Source: Moorena producens 3L
GTDB taxonomy: Bacteria > Cyanobacteriota > Cyanobacteriia > Cyanobacteriales > Coleofasciculaceae
Direction of reading: 5' to 3'
Length of the DNA stretch: 37,407 nt
NCBI RefSeq assembly: GCF_000211815.1
Contig: NZ_GL890964.1
Location: 1 to 37,407 of the forward strand
Below the pieces are notes generated by a model, which was not told the origin of the DNA, did no database searches, and saw only the letters and a list, made by a program, of their open reading frames with translations. The position numbers and the translations under genes were made by a program. Positions 15,852 through 24,432 of the stretch are shown here, piece after piece; position 1 is the stretch's first letter; every line of letters starts with the position of its first letter.

Positions 15852-16289
15852 CTATTCCGGAGCAGTTTCAGCGGTTTCCTGAGTTGCTGGTGCTTCAGTT
15901 GCTGGTGCTTCAGGGGCAGTTTCTGCTGAGACTGGTGCTTCCTCTGCTTTGGAAACCGAGGCGAGCACAGAACCATTCATACTAATAGCATCAATCATCA
16001 GACGGGTTTTTTCCTGTCTGTGTCCCCGCTTCTTACGGGTTTTCTTCTTGGGCTGCATTTTGTAGACGATGATTTTGCGATCGCGAAAGTGTCGCATCAC
16101 CGTTCCTTGTACGGTTGCTCCTTCAACTAAGGGCTGACCGATGCTGATTTCACCATCATGATTAACGAACAGGACTTTGTCGATGGTGACATTTTGCTCT
16201 GGTTCAACGTGCAGTAGTTCGATGTCGTAAAAGCGACCGGGTTCGACTCGCAGTTGCTTGCCACCAGTTTCGATAATTGCGTAGGTCAT
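15852..16289 (-). CDS. rplU: 50S ribosomal protein bL21 with acidic C-terminal extension
   Basis: 145 aa. Residues 1-103 are a normal bL21: MTYAIIETGGKQ, then VLFVNHDGEISIGQP, then the basic KKKTRKKRGHRQEKT segment that contacts 23S rRNA. The remaining 40 or so residues are an Ala/Pro/Glu/Thr tail with repeated EAPAT motifs, well beyond the E. coli length of 103; such tails occur in cyanobacterial L21. It is first gene of the rplU-rpmA operon. The about 276-bp upstream region (16290-16565) would hold its promoter and leader; bacterial rplU leaders often carry regulatory RNA but I see no diagnostic fold. Confidence 0.96.
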   Translation of the reverse strand: MTYAIIETGGKQLRVEPGRFYDIELLHVEPEQNVTIDKVLFVNHDGEISIGQPLVEGATVQGTVMRHFRDRKIIVYKMQPKKKTRKKRGHRQEKTRLMIDAISMNGSVLASVSKAEEAPVSAETAPEAPATEAPATQETAETAPE

Positions 16290-16472
16290 GGATTTGTTTT
16301 TCTATAGTTGCCGTACAGGTAGCTGGTTAGTGTTTGTTCCGATGGATAGGATTTCTTGGTTGTGCCAGCTTTTGGTATGCCTTCACCTGATCCGAGCAGG
16401 AATCGACACGTAATCTATGATTATCTTTGATTAGTTACTCTTTGTCAAGACCATAACCGTGAATCCTGACAG

Positions 16473-16509
16473 CAAATCTACCAGTAGGGTGATCTTACTG
16501 GTAGATTTG
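16473..16509. other. Perfect 14-bp stem-loop upstream of the symporter pseudogene
   Basis: CAAATCTACCAGTA (16473-16486) is perfectly complementary to 16496-16509 around a 9-nt loop. It lies between divergently oriented rplU and the symporter, 57 bp before the symporter frame opens. With no adjacent T run on either strand it is not a standard terminator; an operator or an insertion-element end is possible. Confidence 0.6.
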
Positions 16510-16565
16510 ATGCCCAGTTTTTCATAAGTCCTGATAAATTTGTAAAGAAGTATTGCTAAAAGACG

Positions 16566-18049
16566 TTGACACTAGATCATATTTTTTTCAATTTACCCAC
16601 TCTAGCTCTAGCAGCAAACAACTCGGTTCTAACTAACCTCACGGCTATTGTTAACCAAATCTTAAATGGCATATCCAATGTACTCTTCTTTAGCATCGGT
16701 GGTATGCCACTGATTGTCTTGTGGCTAGTGTGTGGTACTGTATTCTTCACCTTCCGGATGAACTTCATCAACATCTGGGGATTTCGACACGCTATTGACA
16801 TAGCCTTAGGCAAATACGAGCAACCCAACCAAAACGGTGAAATCTCTTCCTTTCAAGCTCTATCAACTGCCCTATCCGCTGGTGTTGGACTCGGTAGCAT
16901 TGGCGGTGTTGCCTTTGCCATCAGTATCGGAGGACCAGGAGCTGCTTTCTGGATGACCCTTGCTGGCTTATTCGCCATGAGTAGTAAATTTGTAGAATGT
17001 ACCCTGGCTCAAAAATATCGAGTGGTCAGACCAGACGGAACTATAGCTGGTGGTCCAATGTATTACCTCTCGGCTGGTTTAGCCGAAAATGGGGATATCA
17101 AAAACTGGGGCAAAAATTGTGAGCCTGCTATCTGCATCTTTGCCATGTTGGGTCATTTGGTTCGAGCATGTTTCAAGCTAACCAATCCTTTGAAGTAATG
17201 GCCAGCGTAGTCCCCTGGCTGATCAATCGAGGCTGGGTTTATGGCTTAATTCTGGTTGGTCTAGTGACATTGGTGATTATTGGTGGCATTCAACGTATTG
17301 GCTTAGTGGCTGGTACCATCGTACCCGTCATGTGTGGGATCTACATTTTGGCATCCCTCTGGATTCTGATGCTCAATTTCTCCACCATCCCATCTGCCAT
17401 CGAAACTATTGTGACAGAAGCCTTTTCTCCCCAAGCCGTTGAGGGAGGTTTGATTGGGGCGTTAGTACAGGGATTAAGGCGTTCAACCTTTACTAATGAG
17501 GCAGGTATTGGTTCATCTGCCATTGCCCACGCCGCTGCCAGGACTGAGGAACCAGTGCGGGAAGGGATTGTAGCCCTACTCGAACCCTTTATTGTTACTG
17601 TGGTCATCTGCAATATGACTTCCTTAGTATTAGTCATCACTGGAGTATACAAAAATCCTGAGTTTGCTAACTTCGGTGGTGCCGAAATGACCGCCGCTGC
17701 TTTTGGTAGTGTAATTAGTTGGTTTCCCATCCTCCTAGCCATCTCTGTGTTCTTCTTTGCTTTCTCTACCATGATTTCATGGAGTTACTACGGTGAAATC
17801 TGTTGGGATTATTTGTTTGGTTCGAGAACGTTAATTGTCTACAAAGTATTATTTTTGATCACCATCTTTATTGGAGCTGTGGCTAACCCAGAACCAGTCA
17901 TTAATTTCAGTGATAGTATGCTTTTTTCTATGGGTTTACCTAATCTTTTCGGTATCTATTTTCTCTGTGGCAAAGTAGCCACTGAACTCAAAGACTATAT
18001 GGAACGCTTGAATTCTGGAAAAATAGTTCCGGTAACTCAATCTTCCTAG
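16566..18049 (+). pseudogene. AGCS-family sodium:alanine/glycine symporter, frameshifted
   Basis: Two frames cover one gene. The first (16566-17198) has N-terminal AGCS sequence: FFSIGGMPLIVLWL, FQALSTALSAGVGLGSIGGVAFAI, GGPGAAFWM, KFVECTLAQKYR, GGPMYYLSAGL. The second (17168-18049) resumes at MFQANQSFE and continues through RSTFTNEAGIGSSAIAHAAA, WSYYGE and FSGK-like LCGKVATELKDYM. Between them a family-like reading (GKIVSLLSA-FAMLG-SFGSSMFQANQ) is recovered only by removing one A in the A5 run at 17112-17116, adding one base near 17137, and adding one near 17152. Three small indels in 45 bp point to a decayed gene rather than a single error. There is no good ATG start either. An intact copy would import alanine or glycine with Na+. 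Confidence 0.88.
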
Positions 18050-18096
18050 AGCATCAGTATTTATAGTATTTTAAAACAAGCCATAGGGCTGAATCT

Positions 18097-18530
18097 ATGA
18101 GCTTATTTGCCACCGACCGTGTACTTGTCCCAATTGATTTTTCTGAAACCTCCTTTGAGGCTTTAGAAAAACAATAGACTTTGTCAAGGATGCATCTCAT
18201 ATATACGTTATCCATGTCCTACCTCCTCTCAACCCTGGTGAACCGGGAGTTATGTGGCGTACGGTAGATAGCCAGACTCGTAAATCCCATGTGGAAAACG
18301 TGCTTTCTGAGAGATTCAAGGAACCTCTATACCAAGGAATTCATATCAACGTCACCATCGGAAATCCTGCCTCAAACATCATCGACTACGCCAGGGAACA
18401 AGCTATTGACCTGATTGTGATCCCATCTCATGGCTATACCGGTCTGAAACGATTTGTCTTGGGGTCAGTAGCTGAGCGAGTGGTTCGATTTGCCCACTGT
18501 CCAGTGCTGGTTCTGCGACGGGAAGTCTAA
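18097..18530 (+). pseudogene. Universal stress protein (UspA family), single-base frameshift
   Basis: ATG 18097 opens MSLFATDRVLVPIDFSETS, a typical Usp N-terminus, but hits TAG at 18175-18177 after LEKQ. Adding one A to the run at 18167-18171 restores LEKTIDFVKDASHIYVIHVLPP and joins the frame to the remaining Usp sequence, ending with the ATP-site signature GxxGxxRxxLGS-like GYTGLKRFVLGSVAERV and CPVLVLR. The restored protein would be about 144 aa, normal for the family. It starts 48 bp after the symporter pseudogene, so two neighbouring genes that could have formed one unit are both broken. Intact GTG/ATG internal starts would give only the C-terminal half. Confidence 0.88.
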
Positions 18531-18643
18531 CAGTGATTAATTTTTTTTAATTTGGTTTGGGGCATTCTGGGGAAAATATAGAAAATAGATTTAATATCAG
18601 ATTTAATATCTGTCTATATTGAAAACTCTAGGGTTGAATCATA

Positions 18644-19456
18644 ATGAAGTGCTATCTTGCAGCTGCCATTCAAATGACTAGCTCCCCTGACCTAGAAAAA
18701 AACCTAGTTCAGGCAGAAGAACTGATCGACCTAGCCGTGCGTCGTGGTGCTGAGCTGATTAGCTTACCGGAAAACTTTTCTTTTCTTGGTACAGAGGAAG
18801 ACAAAATTACCCACGCTGATGCGATCGCAGAGCAAAGTGAACAATTCCTCAAAACTATGGCGCAAAGGTTCCAGGTCACCATCCTTGGTGGTGGCTTTCC
18901 GGTACCAGTGGGTAGTAGTAAAGTCTACAATACAGCCCTACTCATCGGTTCGAGTGGCAATGAACTAGCTCGCTACCATAAGGCTCATCTATTTGATGTT
19001 AACCTTCCTGATGGGAATACCTATCGAGAATCAGAGACAGTTAAGGCTGGAACTGAACTACCCAAGGTCTACTCGTCCCCAGAATTCGGCAATTTGGGAT
19101 TATCTGTGTGTTATGATGTCCGATTCTCGGAACTCTATCGACACTTATCCCAGAATGGAGCGGATGTATTGTTTGTGCCTGCTGCCTTCACTGCCTACAC
19201 TGGCAAAGACCATTGGCAGGTTCTGCTCCAAGCTAGAGCCATAGAAAACACTTGCTATGTGATTGCCCCAGCCCAAACTGGTCGTCACTATGCCATGCGC
19301 TACACCCATGGTCATGCTATGATAGTAGACCCTTGGGGGGTAATCTTGGCAGATGCTGGAGACACACCAGGAGTTGCGATCGCAGAAATTGACCCAGACC
19401 GCCTCCAACAAGTCCGCCAACAGATGCCTTGTCTAGAACACAGAGTGTTTGTTTGA
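18644..19456 (+). CDS. Carbon-nitrogen hydrolase, Nit1/omega-amidase type
   Basis: 270 aa nitrilase-superfamily amidase with the full catalytic triad in order: Glu43 (LPENFSF), Lys113 (RYHKAHLFDV) and Cys156 (SVCYDVRF). HLFDV after the Lys and CYDVRFSELYR after the Cys are typical of the Nit branch, whose members hydrolyse deaminated glutathione (metabolite repair) or alpha-ketoglutaramate. Deaminated glutathione amidase is the most likely activity, but the sequence alone does not separate it from omega-amidase. Cytoplasmic; no signal peptide. It converges on aroF across a nested inverted repeat. Confidence 0.92.
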   Translation: MKCYLAAAIQMTSSPDLEKNLVQAEELIDLAVRRGAELISLPENFSFLGTEEDKITHADAIAEQSEQFLKTMAQRFQVTILGGGFPVPVGSSKVYNTALLIGSSGNELARYHKAHLFDVNLPDGNTYRESETVKAGTELPKVYSSPEFGNLGLSVCYDVRFSELYRHLSQNGADVLFVPAAFTAYTGKDHWQVLLQARAIENTCYVIAPAQTGRHYAMRYTHGHAMIVDPWGVILADAGDTPGVAIAEIDPDRLQQVRQQMPCLEHRVFV

Positions 19457-19551
19457 TTAGTTCTTAGTTATCTTATTAGCTATCAGTCTTAATTAACCTG
19501 AGTTCTGGATCAAGTTAGTAATCTCGAACTCAGGTCATCACTAAGAACTAA
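19457..19551. terminator. Nested inverted repeat between convergent genes
   Basis: TTAGTTCTTAGT (19457-19468) is the exact inverse of 19540-19551, and inside it ACCTGAGTTC (19496-19505) is the exact inverse of 19526-19535. It fills the 98-bp gap between the convergent amidase and aroF stops, so it probably ends transcription from both sides, though neither strand has a long T run. Confidence 0.55.
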
Positions 19552-19554
19552 CTA

Positions 19555-20619
19555 CTAATGAGTAGCAACAGGCACAGCAGATTCAGACCAACGCCCTACG
19601 GCTTTGCCGATTACCGCCATTTCTTTCACCAACTCATCAAACCGATTCGGTGTCAAAGATTGTGGTCCATCAGATAGGGCTTTAGCGGGGTTGGGGTGAA
19701 CTTCTATCATCAACGAGTCAGTTCCAGCTGCGATCGCTGCTTTTGCCATAGCTGGAACATAATCCGACTTCCCTGTGCCGTGACTGGGGTCAATCATAAT
19801 CGGCAAGTGAGTTAGGAGCCGTAAGACTGGCACTACTGAAAGATCTAGGGTATTCCGGCTGTATTTACGGTCAAATGTCCGAATTCCCCGTTCACAAAGA
19901 ATCACATTAGAATTGCCCGCTGCTAGGATATATTCAGCAGCCATCAACCACTCATCAATAGTTGCTGACATCCCCCGCTTCAGGAGTACTGGCTTATCTT
20001 GAGCCCCCACTTTTTTCAGTAGGGCAAAATTCTGCATGTTACGGGCACCCACTTGCAGAACATCTGCTACCATACCAATTTTATCCACATCAGCCGTGTC
20101 CATCACTTCAGTAATGATGCCCAACCCAGTTTCTTCCCGTGCCTTGGCTAGCAAATCCAAGGCACTTTCTCCATGACCCTGGAACGAATAGGGGGATGTC
20201 CGGGGTTTGTAGGCACCTCCCCGCAGGAACTTGGCTCCTGATGCCTTAACCCGCCGTGCTGTTTCCACGATCATCTCCTCGTTTTCCACCGAGCACGGAC
20301 CGGCAACAATTACCAAGGGATGGTGTTCACCGAACACAACAGGTCCATTCGGCGTTGGCACTAATACCTCACTGGCTTCCCCATGACGATACTCACGGCT
20401 AGCCCGTTTAAACGGTTGCTCTACCCGCAGTACCTGTTCTATCCACGGACTAATTTCCTGAATTTGTAGGGGGTCTAAAGAAGCGGTGTCACCGACTAGA
20501 CCCAACACCACTTTATGCTTACCAACAATTTTTTCTGGAGTCAGCCCCCATTGGCTAAATTCCTGGCTCAGGCGAGTCACCTCGACTTCTGGAGAGCCTA
20601 CCTTCATTACTACTATCAT
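19555..20619 (-). CDS. aroF: 3-deoxy-7-phosphoheptulonate synthase (DAHP synthase, type I beta)
   Basis: 354 aa. It condenses phosphoenolpyruvate and erythrose 4-phosphate as the first step of the shikimate pathway. Residues 1-90 form the short ferredoxin-like regulatory domain (MIVVMKVGS...), and the barrel follows with VIVAGPCSVE, GAKFLRGGAYKPRTSPYSFQG, LLKRGMSATIDEW, ERGIRTFD and DPSHGTGK, all active-site segments of the I-beta subfamily. ATG at 20619 is supported by the conserved N-terminus. The stop lies at the base of the nested inverted repeat shared with the amidase gene. Confidence 0.96.
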   Translation of the reverse strand: MIVVMKVGSPEVEVTRLSQEFSQWGLTPEKIVGKHKVVLGLVGDTASLDPLQIQEISPWIEQVLRVEQPFKRASREYRHGEASEVLVPTPNGPVVFGEHHPLVIVAGPCSVENEEMIVETARRVKASGAKFLRGGAYKPRTSPYSFQGHGESALDLLAKAREETGLGIITEVMDTADVDKIGMVADVLQVGARNMQNFALLKKVGAQDKPVLLKRGMSATIDEWLMAAEYILAAGNSNVILCERGIRTFDRKYSRNTLDLSVVPVLRLLTHLPIMIDPSHGTGKSDYVPAMAKAAIAAGTDSLMIEVHPNPAKALSDGPQSLTPNRFDELVKEMAVIGKAVGRWSESAVPVATH

Positions 20620-20644
20620 AAAAAAATCCTCGTGAGTTTATAAA

Positions 20645-20789
20645 CCCCGCGTCTAATGACCGGGGATGAGAAACGAGCCGAGTGACATACTCCCACACGC
20701 TTATCAGAGATTACAGTGTGGGCTTCTTGCCAACTCCACCCAACGGTATCGGGCTTTGCCCGACGCTACGCGAACGGATACTTGGCAAG
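20645..20789. other. Multi-hairpin structured region, possible IS200/IS605 right-end scar
   Basis: In 145 bp there are four stems: CCCCG/CGGGG (20645-20649, 20661-20665), CCCACAC/GTGTGGG (20692-20698, 20716-20722), an outer CTTGCCAA/TTGGCAAG (20726-20733, 20782-20789), and inside it TCGGGC-TTT-GCCCGA (20749-20763). A palindrome followed by GGGCTTCTTG resembles the right end of cyanobacterial TnpB elements, whose 3' end encodes a guide RNA. No tnpB is left nearby. A structured RNA of other kind upstream of aroF (minus strand) is the alternative. The remaining gap 20790-21245 is AT-rich with no gene seen. Confidence 0.4.
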
Positions 20790-21245
20790 CTTGATTGACG
20801 ACACGGGATGCCCCTCCGCACCGGAACAATACAAAAAGTTCTATTGTATTTAGTAGGTGGCGGTTAGCTCTTAATTTTGATTACCCTACTAAACAAACAT
20901 AATTCTAAGGCTGAAACCCAAGATTTCCCTTAGAGTGTCTAATACAACTAGATTCTCAACAGCTTAGGGATTTTAGCCCCACTCAGGGAATTTGGGTGGG
21001 AGATGGTCGAGTTACTCCCTTTTACTCCCTTTGCTGTTGACAGAGTGCTTTAATTATTCTACAGAACACTTTCTTGCTCTAGATATGCCTTTTTGGCTTA
21101 TATTAATGTTTAACTAGTCGCGATATCTGTTTTAAGCAAAATTTTGAGGGAACTCCCTGTCTACAATCTTTGATTTAGGCGGAAGAACGCAAAAATATAA
21201 CTAATTAATATAATAATATGTTAATTACCATAACAAATTACTTAC

Positions 21246-21284
21246 CCAGGTTAGTTAGGAAGCACTTTTGGGCTTCCTACCTGG
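21246..21284 (-). terminator. Hairpin downstream of pam68
   Basis: TAGGAAGC (21256-21263) pairs with GCTTCCTA (21272-21279), extended by CCAGG/CCTGG (21246-21250, 21280-21284) with an asymmetric bulge. It begins 42 bp after the pam68 stop on the minus strand. The following sequence lacks a clear T run, so terminator function is tentative. Confidence 0.45.
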
Positions 21285-21325
21285 TAAACTTATCCCCAAA
21301 CTGAGATCATAGGATTCCCAAAGGG

Positions 21326-21835
21326 TTAACTCTTTGTCTTAGCAGCACGCCATGCTGATGTCAATCTGCCTAGGTTAGTGGTGAACTCTTGCCAACCAAA
21401 AAAAGTTCCTGGTATATCTTCCTCCCACGAAGCAGAAAGAACACCATAGCTCAACCCCAACACACCTAGACCAAAGCATCCCATACTCACCAGAATCACT
21501 GCCACATGGGGTAACTCTACCCCAACCTGTGTGATCAATAAATAGCTAACCACAAATGTAACTATCCCTAAGAAACTGGGAATACCACACATTAGACCCA
21601 TCCGACGCACCATCCTTTTACTGACCACATCGGGGATTGCCATTGAGTCATTTGAGGCTGCCGTTGGCTGATCTTGCTTCTTATTTTGCTTCTTATCTTG
21701 CTTGACAGTAGTTTGACTGGGTTTTTCCTTTGGAGTAGTTTGGGGATTTGTTGATGAATTTTGGGCTTTAGGGTTCTTTTTGCGCTTTTGACGTGGTTCA
21801 AAAGGCAATCGCTCCCGTGACGGTTCAGTAGACAT
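21326..21835 (-). CDS. PAM68-family photosystem II assembly protein
   Basis: 169 aa. Residues 1-65 are a Lys/Gln/Thr-rich disordered tail; then KRMVRRMGLMCGIPSFLG leads into two membrane helices (about 82-102 and 110-132) separated by a short loop with VELPH, and the conserved SWEEDIPGTFFGWQEF segment (136-151). This is the PAM68 (DUF3464) layout; in Arabidopsis and Synechocystis the protein helps insert chlorophyll and assemble the PSII core at the thylakoid. It lies 35 bp after rpsO on the same strand, a common cyanobacterial neighbourhood. Confidence 0.92.
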   Translation of the reverse strand: MSTEPSRERLPFEPRQKRKKNPKAQNSSTNPQTTPKEKPSQTTVKQDKKQNKKQDQPTAASNDSMAIPDVVSKRMVRRMGLMCGIPSFLGIVTFVVSYLLITQVGVELPHVAVILVSMGCFGLGVLGLSYGVLSASWEEDIPGTFFGWQEFTTNLGRLTSAWRAAKTKS

Positions 21836-21870
21836 ACACTCTTTTACACTAGGGTCTATTCAACTAGGGT

Positions 21871-22140
21871 CTAACCCCGAATACCTAAGCGCTCAATCAA
21901 TTTTTGATACCGTTGTTGATCGTCTTGACGAATATAGCTAAGTAAGCGCTTGCGGCGACCGATCATCTTTAATAATCCCCGTCTAGACGAGTAATCTTTT
22001 TTGTGGCTTTGTAGATGGAGACTCAATGTATTGATACGCTCAGTCAGGATAGCCACTTGCACCTCTGCCGAACCAGTGTCAGTTTCATGGACCTGGTAGC
22101 CATTAATAATTTCAGTTTTACGTTCTTGAGTTAGACTCAT
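21871..22140 (-). CDS. rpsO: 30S ribosomal protein uS15
   Basis: 89 aa, standard length. It carries the conserved segments TGSAEVQVAILTERI, HLQSHKKDYSSRRGLLKMIGRRKRLLSYI and the C-terminal RYQKLIERLGIRG. It binds the central domain of 16S rRNA early in 30S assembly. It sits 60 bp after ruvX and 35 bp before pam68, all minus strand, probably in one transcript. Confidence 0.98.
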   Translation of the reverse strand: MSLTQERKTEIINGYQVHETDTGSAEVQVAILTERINTLSLHLQSHKKDYSSRRGLLKMIGRRKRLLSYIRQDDQQRYQKLIERLGIRG

Positions 22141-22200
22141 TGATAAAGTTTAATTAGTATAAGTCAACAGTTTTCTATTCTATCACCATCAAGAAGGGAT

Positions 22201-22656
22201 TCAATTCCCAGAGGCTGGGGGATTGTTATGATTAGCTGAGCGCCGCCTATCTAACCACTGTTGTAGGATAATAGCAGCAGCGTGACGGTCAATCAGTCCT
22301 TTATTTTGGGTAAGCGATCGCTTACTCGCCTTGAGTCGCGATTCAGCCTCCCAAGAGGTAAGCCGTTCATCGATATACTCTACCGGCAGCTGGAGTGCTG
22401 CTGCTAATCGCGTCGCCAATTTTTGCACCTTTCGTGCCTGGAAACCCAGAGTCCCATCCATCGAATAAGGCAAACCTACCACCAGTAGCTGCACTTCTCT
22501 GGTTTCAACTAACTCTCGCAGTTGGTCAACATCCCTTTGAAATGAGGTACGATCAATAGTAGTTAAACCAGTAGCAATCAAACCCGTCCCATCACAACCA
22601 GCCACACCAATACGTTTGCTTCCCAAATCCAATCCCAGTGCTGAAATTCTTTCCAT
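22201..22656 (-). CDS. ruvX: RuvX/YqgF family pre-16S rRNA nuclease / Holliday junction resolvase-like
   Basis: 151 aa RNase H-like fold. ALGLDLGSKRIGVAGCD (6-22) contains the first catalytic Asp10; VVGLPYSMDGT (about 58-68), VEYIDERLTSWEAE (about 96-109) and DRHAAAIILQQWLD (about 124-137) carry the remaining acidic site. YqgF proteins process the 5' end of pre-16S rRNA, which fits its position immediately before rpsO. The short C-terminal tail after WLDRRRS is low complexity. Confidence 0.94.
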   Translation of the reverse strand: MERISALGLDLGSKRIGVAGCDGTGLIATGLTTIDRTSFQRDVDQLRELVETREVQLLVVGLPYSMDGTLGFQARKVQKLATRLAAALQLPVEYIDERLTSWEAESRLKASKRSLTQNKGLIDRHAAAIILQQWLDRRRSANHNNPPASGN

Positions 22657-22765
22657 AACTTAAGCTCCTATCTTATAAATTTACAGTCACAGAGCTAATT
22701 TTGGAAATGGCACATTAGGTATGAAGCTTTCTTACATTAGCTATAACCCAACTTGGAATCTCTAA

Positions 22766-24022
22766 CTACTTCTGTGGTGAAGATTTAACCGACACCGTCT
22801 CCTCTTGAGAGACTACACTCTTAGACTGGGAAACCCCAATAGAGACCTTTTTACCCTTAGCACGGTGTTTCTTCGATGGGGATTGTGACCAGGATATGCG
22901 GCTGGGGATTGGGGTTCGGGCTGGCTGTAGCCCCTGAAGCACATCCGATAACTCAAAAGTAACAGACTTGGTTTCTCGCAACTTATGCCAGACAGAACGG
23001 GACATCAGCAGAGTATGCTCAATCCGTTCTGCTCCCAGCTGAGCTAGATACTCTTCCTGCTCAGCTTGATAGTCAGCCGTTGCCAGATGTAGGGATTGGG
23101 AAGGCAGTTTTTGGGCAATCCGTGCTATTTGAGACAGTAACTCTGGATATAGGTAATTGTAGGCTGGATGAACTGTTAACTCAGCTGAGTTGGTACGGTT
23201 ACCATCACGGCACAGTCGCAGCCGAAAATAGCCAACGGCGACTTTACGCTGTGGTTCAAATACATAGGCACTGATCACTTCAGTATGATTTAGCCACTGC
23301 CACAGTGAATCAATGATTTTCCGTGACATACTGGTTTGAAAATCCTGGATATGGCGGTCAAAAACCTTACGCACTATTGGTGGCATTGATGCCGTATCCA
23401 GCTGATAGAGCAACTGAGCATCTGCGTTACTGACAGGCAACAGGTTCGGCAAATCTGGTTCACGAACCGCCAATTTTTCCAGCAGTGTTGGCTCAATCGC
23501 CCAATAGGTCATCTGAGCTAGGGGTTGGAATCCGTTTTGCCGATAAAGAGCCAGTGAACTTTTATGATTGATATTGACTTCCAATAACCAAGTTCGCGCT
23601 TGCCAAATTTTTTCAAAGCAATGGCGCAACAGAGCCGAGCCAATGTCTCGAGTTGCCAGGGTGTTACTCACTAGAGAATTGTTGGCATCAACTAACACCT
23701 GCTCCACCCGCCAAGTACTACGGGTGTGATTAAATGGGGAAATTTTGATCAGTCCGCACAGCTTTTGGAGTTGCTCAGCCACATACATACAAAAGCTGTA
23801 CTGATAGGGGTTGGGAAACCAACTCAAAAACTTCAGCAACCAATACCAGCGTCTAACGTGTTTAAGTGGCTGTTGGTCAACTGATGGGCAGATCTTACTC
23901 TGCCCATCAGTTGCCTGTTGCAGTAGCTTCTCAATTGCTGCCAAATCATGGTATTGAAATGGGCGGATCAAGTTCTTCGGGTTTTCCGAGACAGGTGAAG
24001 TCATTTTGGGTACGGATGCCAT
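22766..24022 (-). CDS. GNAT-family N-acetyltransferase-like protein, two-domain
   Basis: 418 aa. The N-terminal half (about 17-185) has a GNAT pattern: LIRPFQYHDLAAIEKLL, a LCGLIKISPF strand, TLATRDIGSALLRHCFEKIW for acetyl-CoA binding, and LEVNINHKSSLALYRQNGFQPL. The second half (about 190-355) looks like a degenerate second GNAT unit (AVGYFRLRLCRDG..., LYPELLSQIARIA...). The last 50 residues are basic and Ser-rich. The acetyl acceptor is unknown. ATG at 24022 is followed by an alternative at residue 7; the choice is uncertain. It is the most upstream gene of the minus-strand run to pam68. Confidence 0.82.
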   Translation of the reverse strand: MASVPKMTSPVSENPKNLIRPFQYHDLAAIEKLLQQATDGQSKICPSVDQQPLKHVRRWYWLLKFLSWFPNPYQYSFCMYVAEQLQKLCGLIKISPFNHTRSTWRVEQVLVDANNSLVSNTLATRDIGSALLRHCFEKIWQARTWLLEVNINHKSSLALYRQNGFQPLAQMTYWAIEPTLLEKLAVREPDLPNLLPVSNADAQLLYQLDTASMPPIVRKVFDRHIQDFQTSMSRKIIDSLWQWLNHTEVISAYVFEPQRKVAVGYFRLRLCRDGNRTNSAELTVHPAYNYLYPELLSQIARIAQKLPSQSLHLATADYQAEQEEYLAQLGAERIEHTLLMSRSVWHKLRETKSVTFELSDVLQGLQPARTPIPSRISWSQSPSKKHRAKGKKVSIGVSQSKSVVSQEETVSVKSSPQK

Positions 24023-24245
24023 GAAGCTGCTCGCTCTGTTTGACCCATGTTCTTGCGCTGTAACCTACATTTGCAAGACTAGGGTTACTGCCAATATATT
24101 AGCTATTTTCCCATCATCCCAGTTGTGACAAGACATATGAGTAATATTAAGTTGTGTTCATGGGGTTTAATCAACCACTGGGAGTGTTGAGTGTTAATCG
24201 TTAAGGGTCGGTCAAGGGTGAACACTCAACATAGTCTCAACATAG

Positions 24246-24374
24246 GTAAGCTATCAGCTATCAGCGTGTCGCGTATCAGCTATCAGCCTGTGGCCACACT
24301 ACTTGAGGAGTACACCGCAATTGAATCAAATAACCTGACCGCTGACTGCTGACCGCTGACTGCTGACTGCTTAC
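24246..24374. mobile_element. IS66-type MITE, copy F, with 8-bp target duplication
   Basis: 129 bp, starting GTAAGCTATCAGC and ending GCTGACTGCTTAC (inverse GTAAGCAGTCAGC). It is flanked by CAACATAG on both sides (24238-24245 and 24375-24382). The pre-insertion site was itself a short tandem CAACATAGTCT repeat, so this duplication is slightly less independent evidence than those of copies A and C. The core includes CACACTACTTGAGG, a module shared with copies B, D and E. It lies in the 24023-24432 gap between two minus-strand genes; no gene is seen in that gap. Confidence 0.8.
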
Positions 24375-24432
24375 CAACATAGTCTCAAGGTAGTATAGGC
24401 ATGCCCTTATCTAGCGCTTAGTCTTGTAAGGC

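Noticed and set aside
15791..15976. 61-aa minus frame overlapping the end of rplU
   Set aside because: It is an out-of-frame shadow of the Ala/Pro-rich tail of L21 with no start signal.
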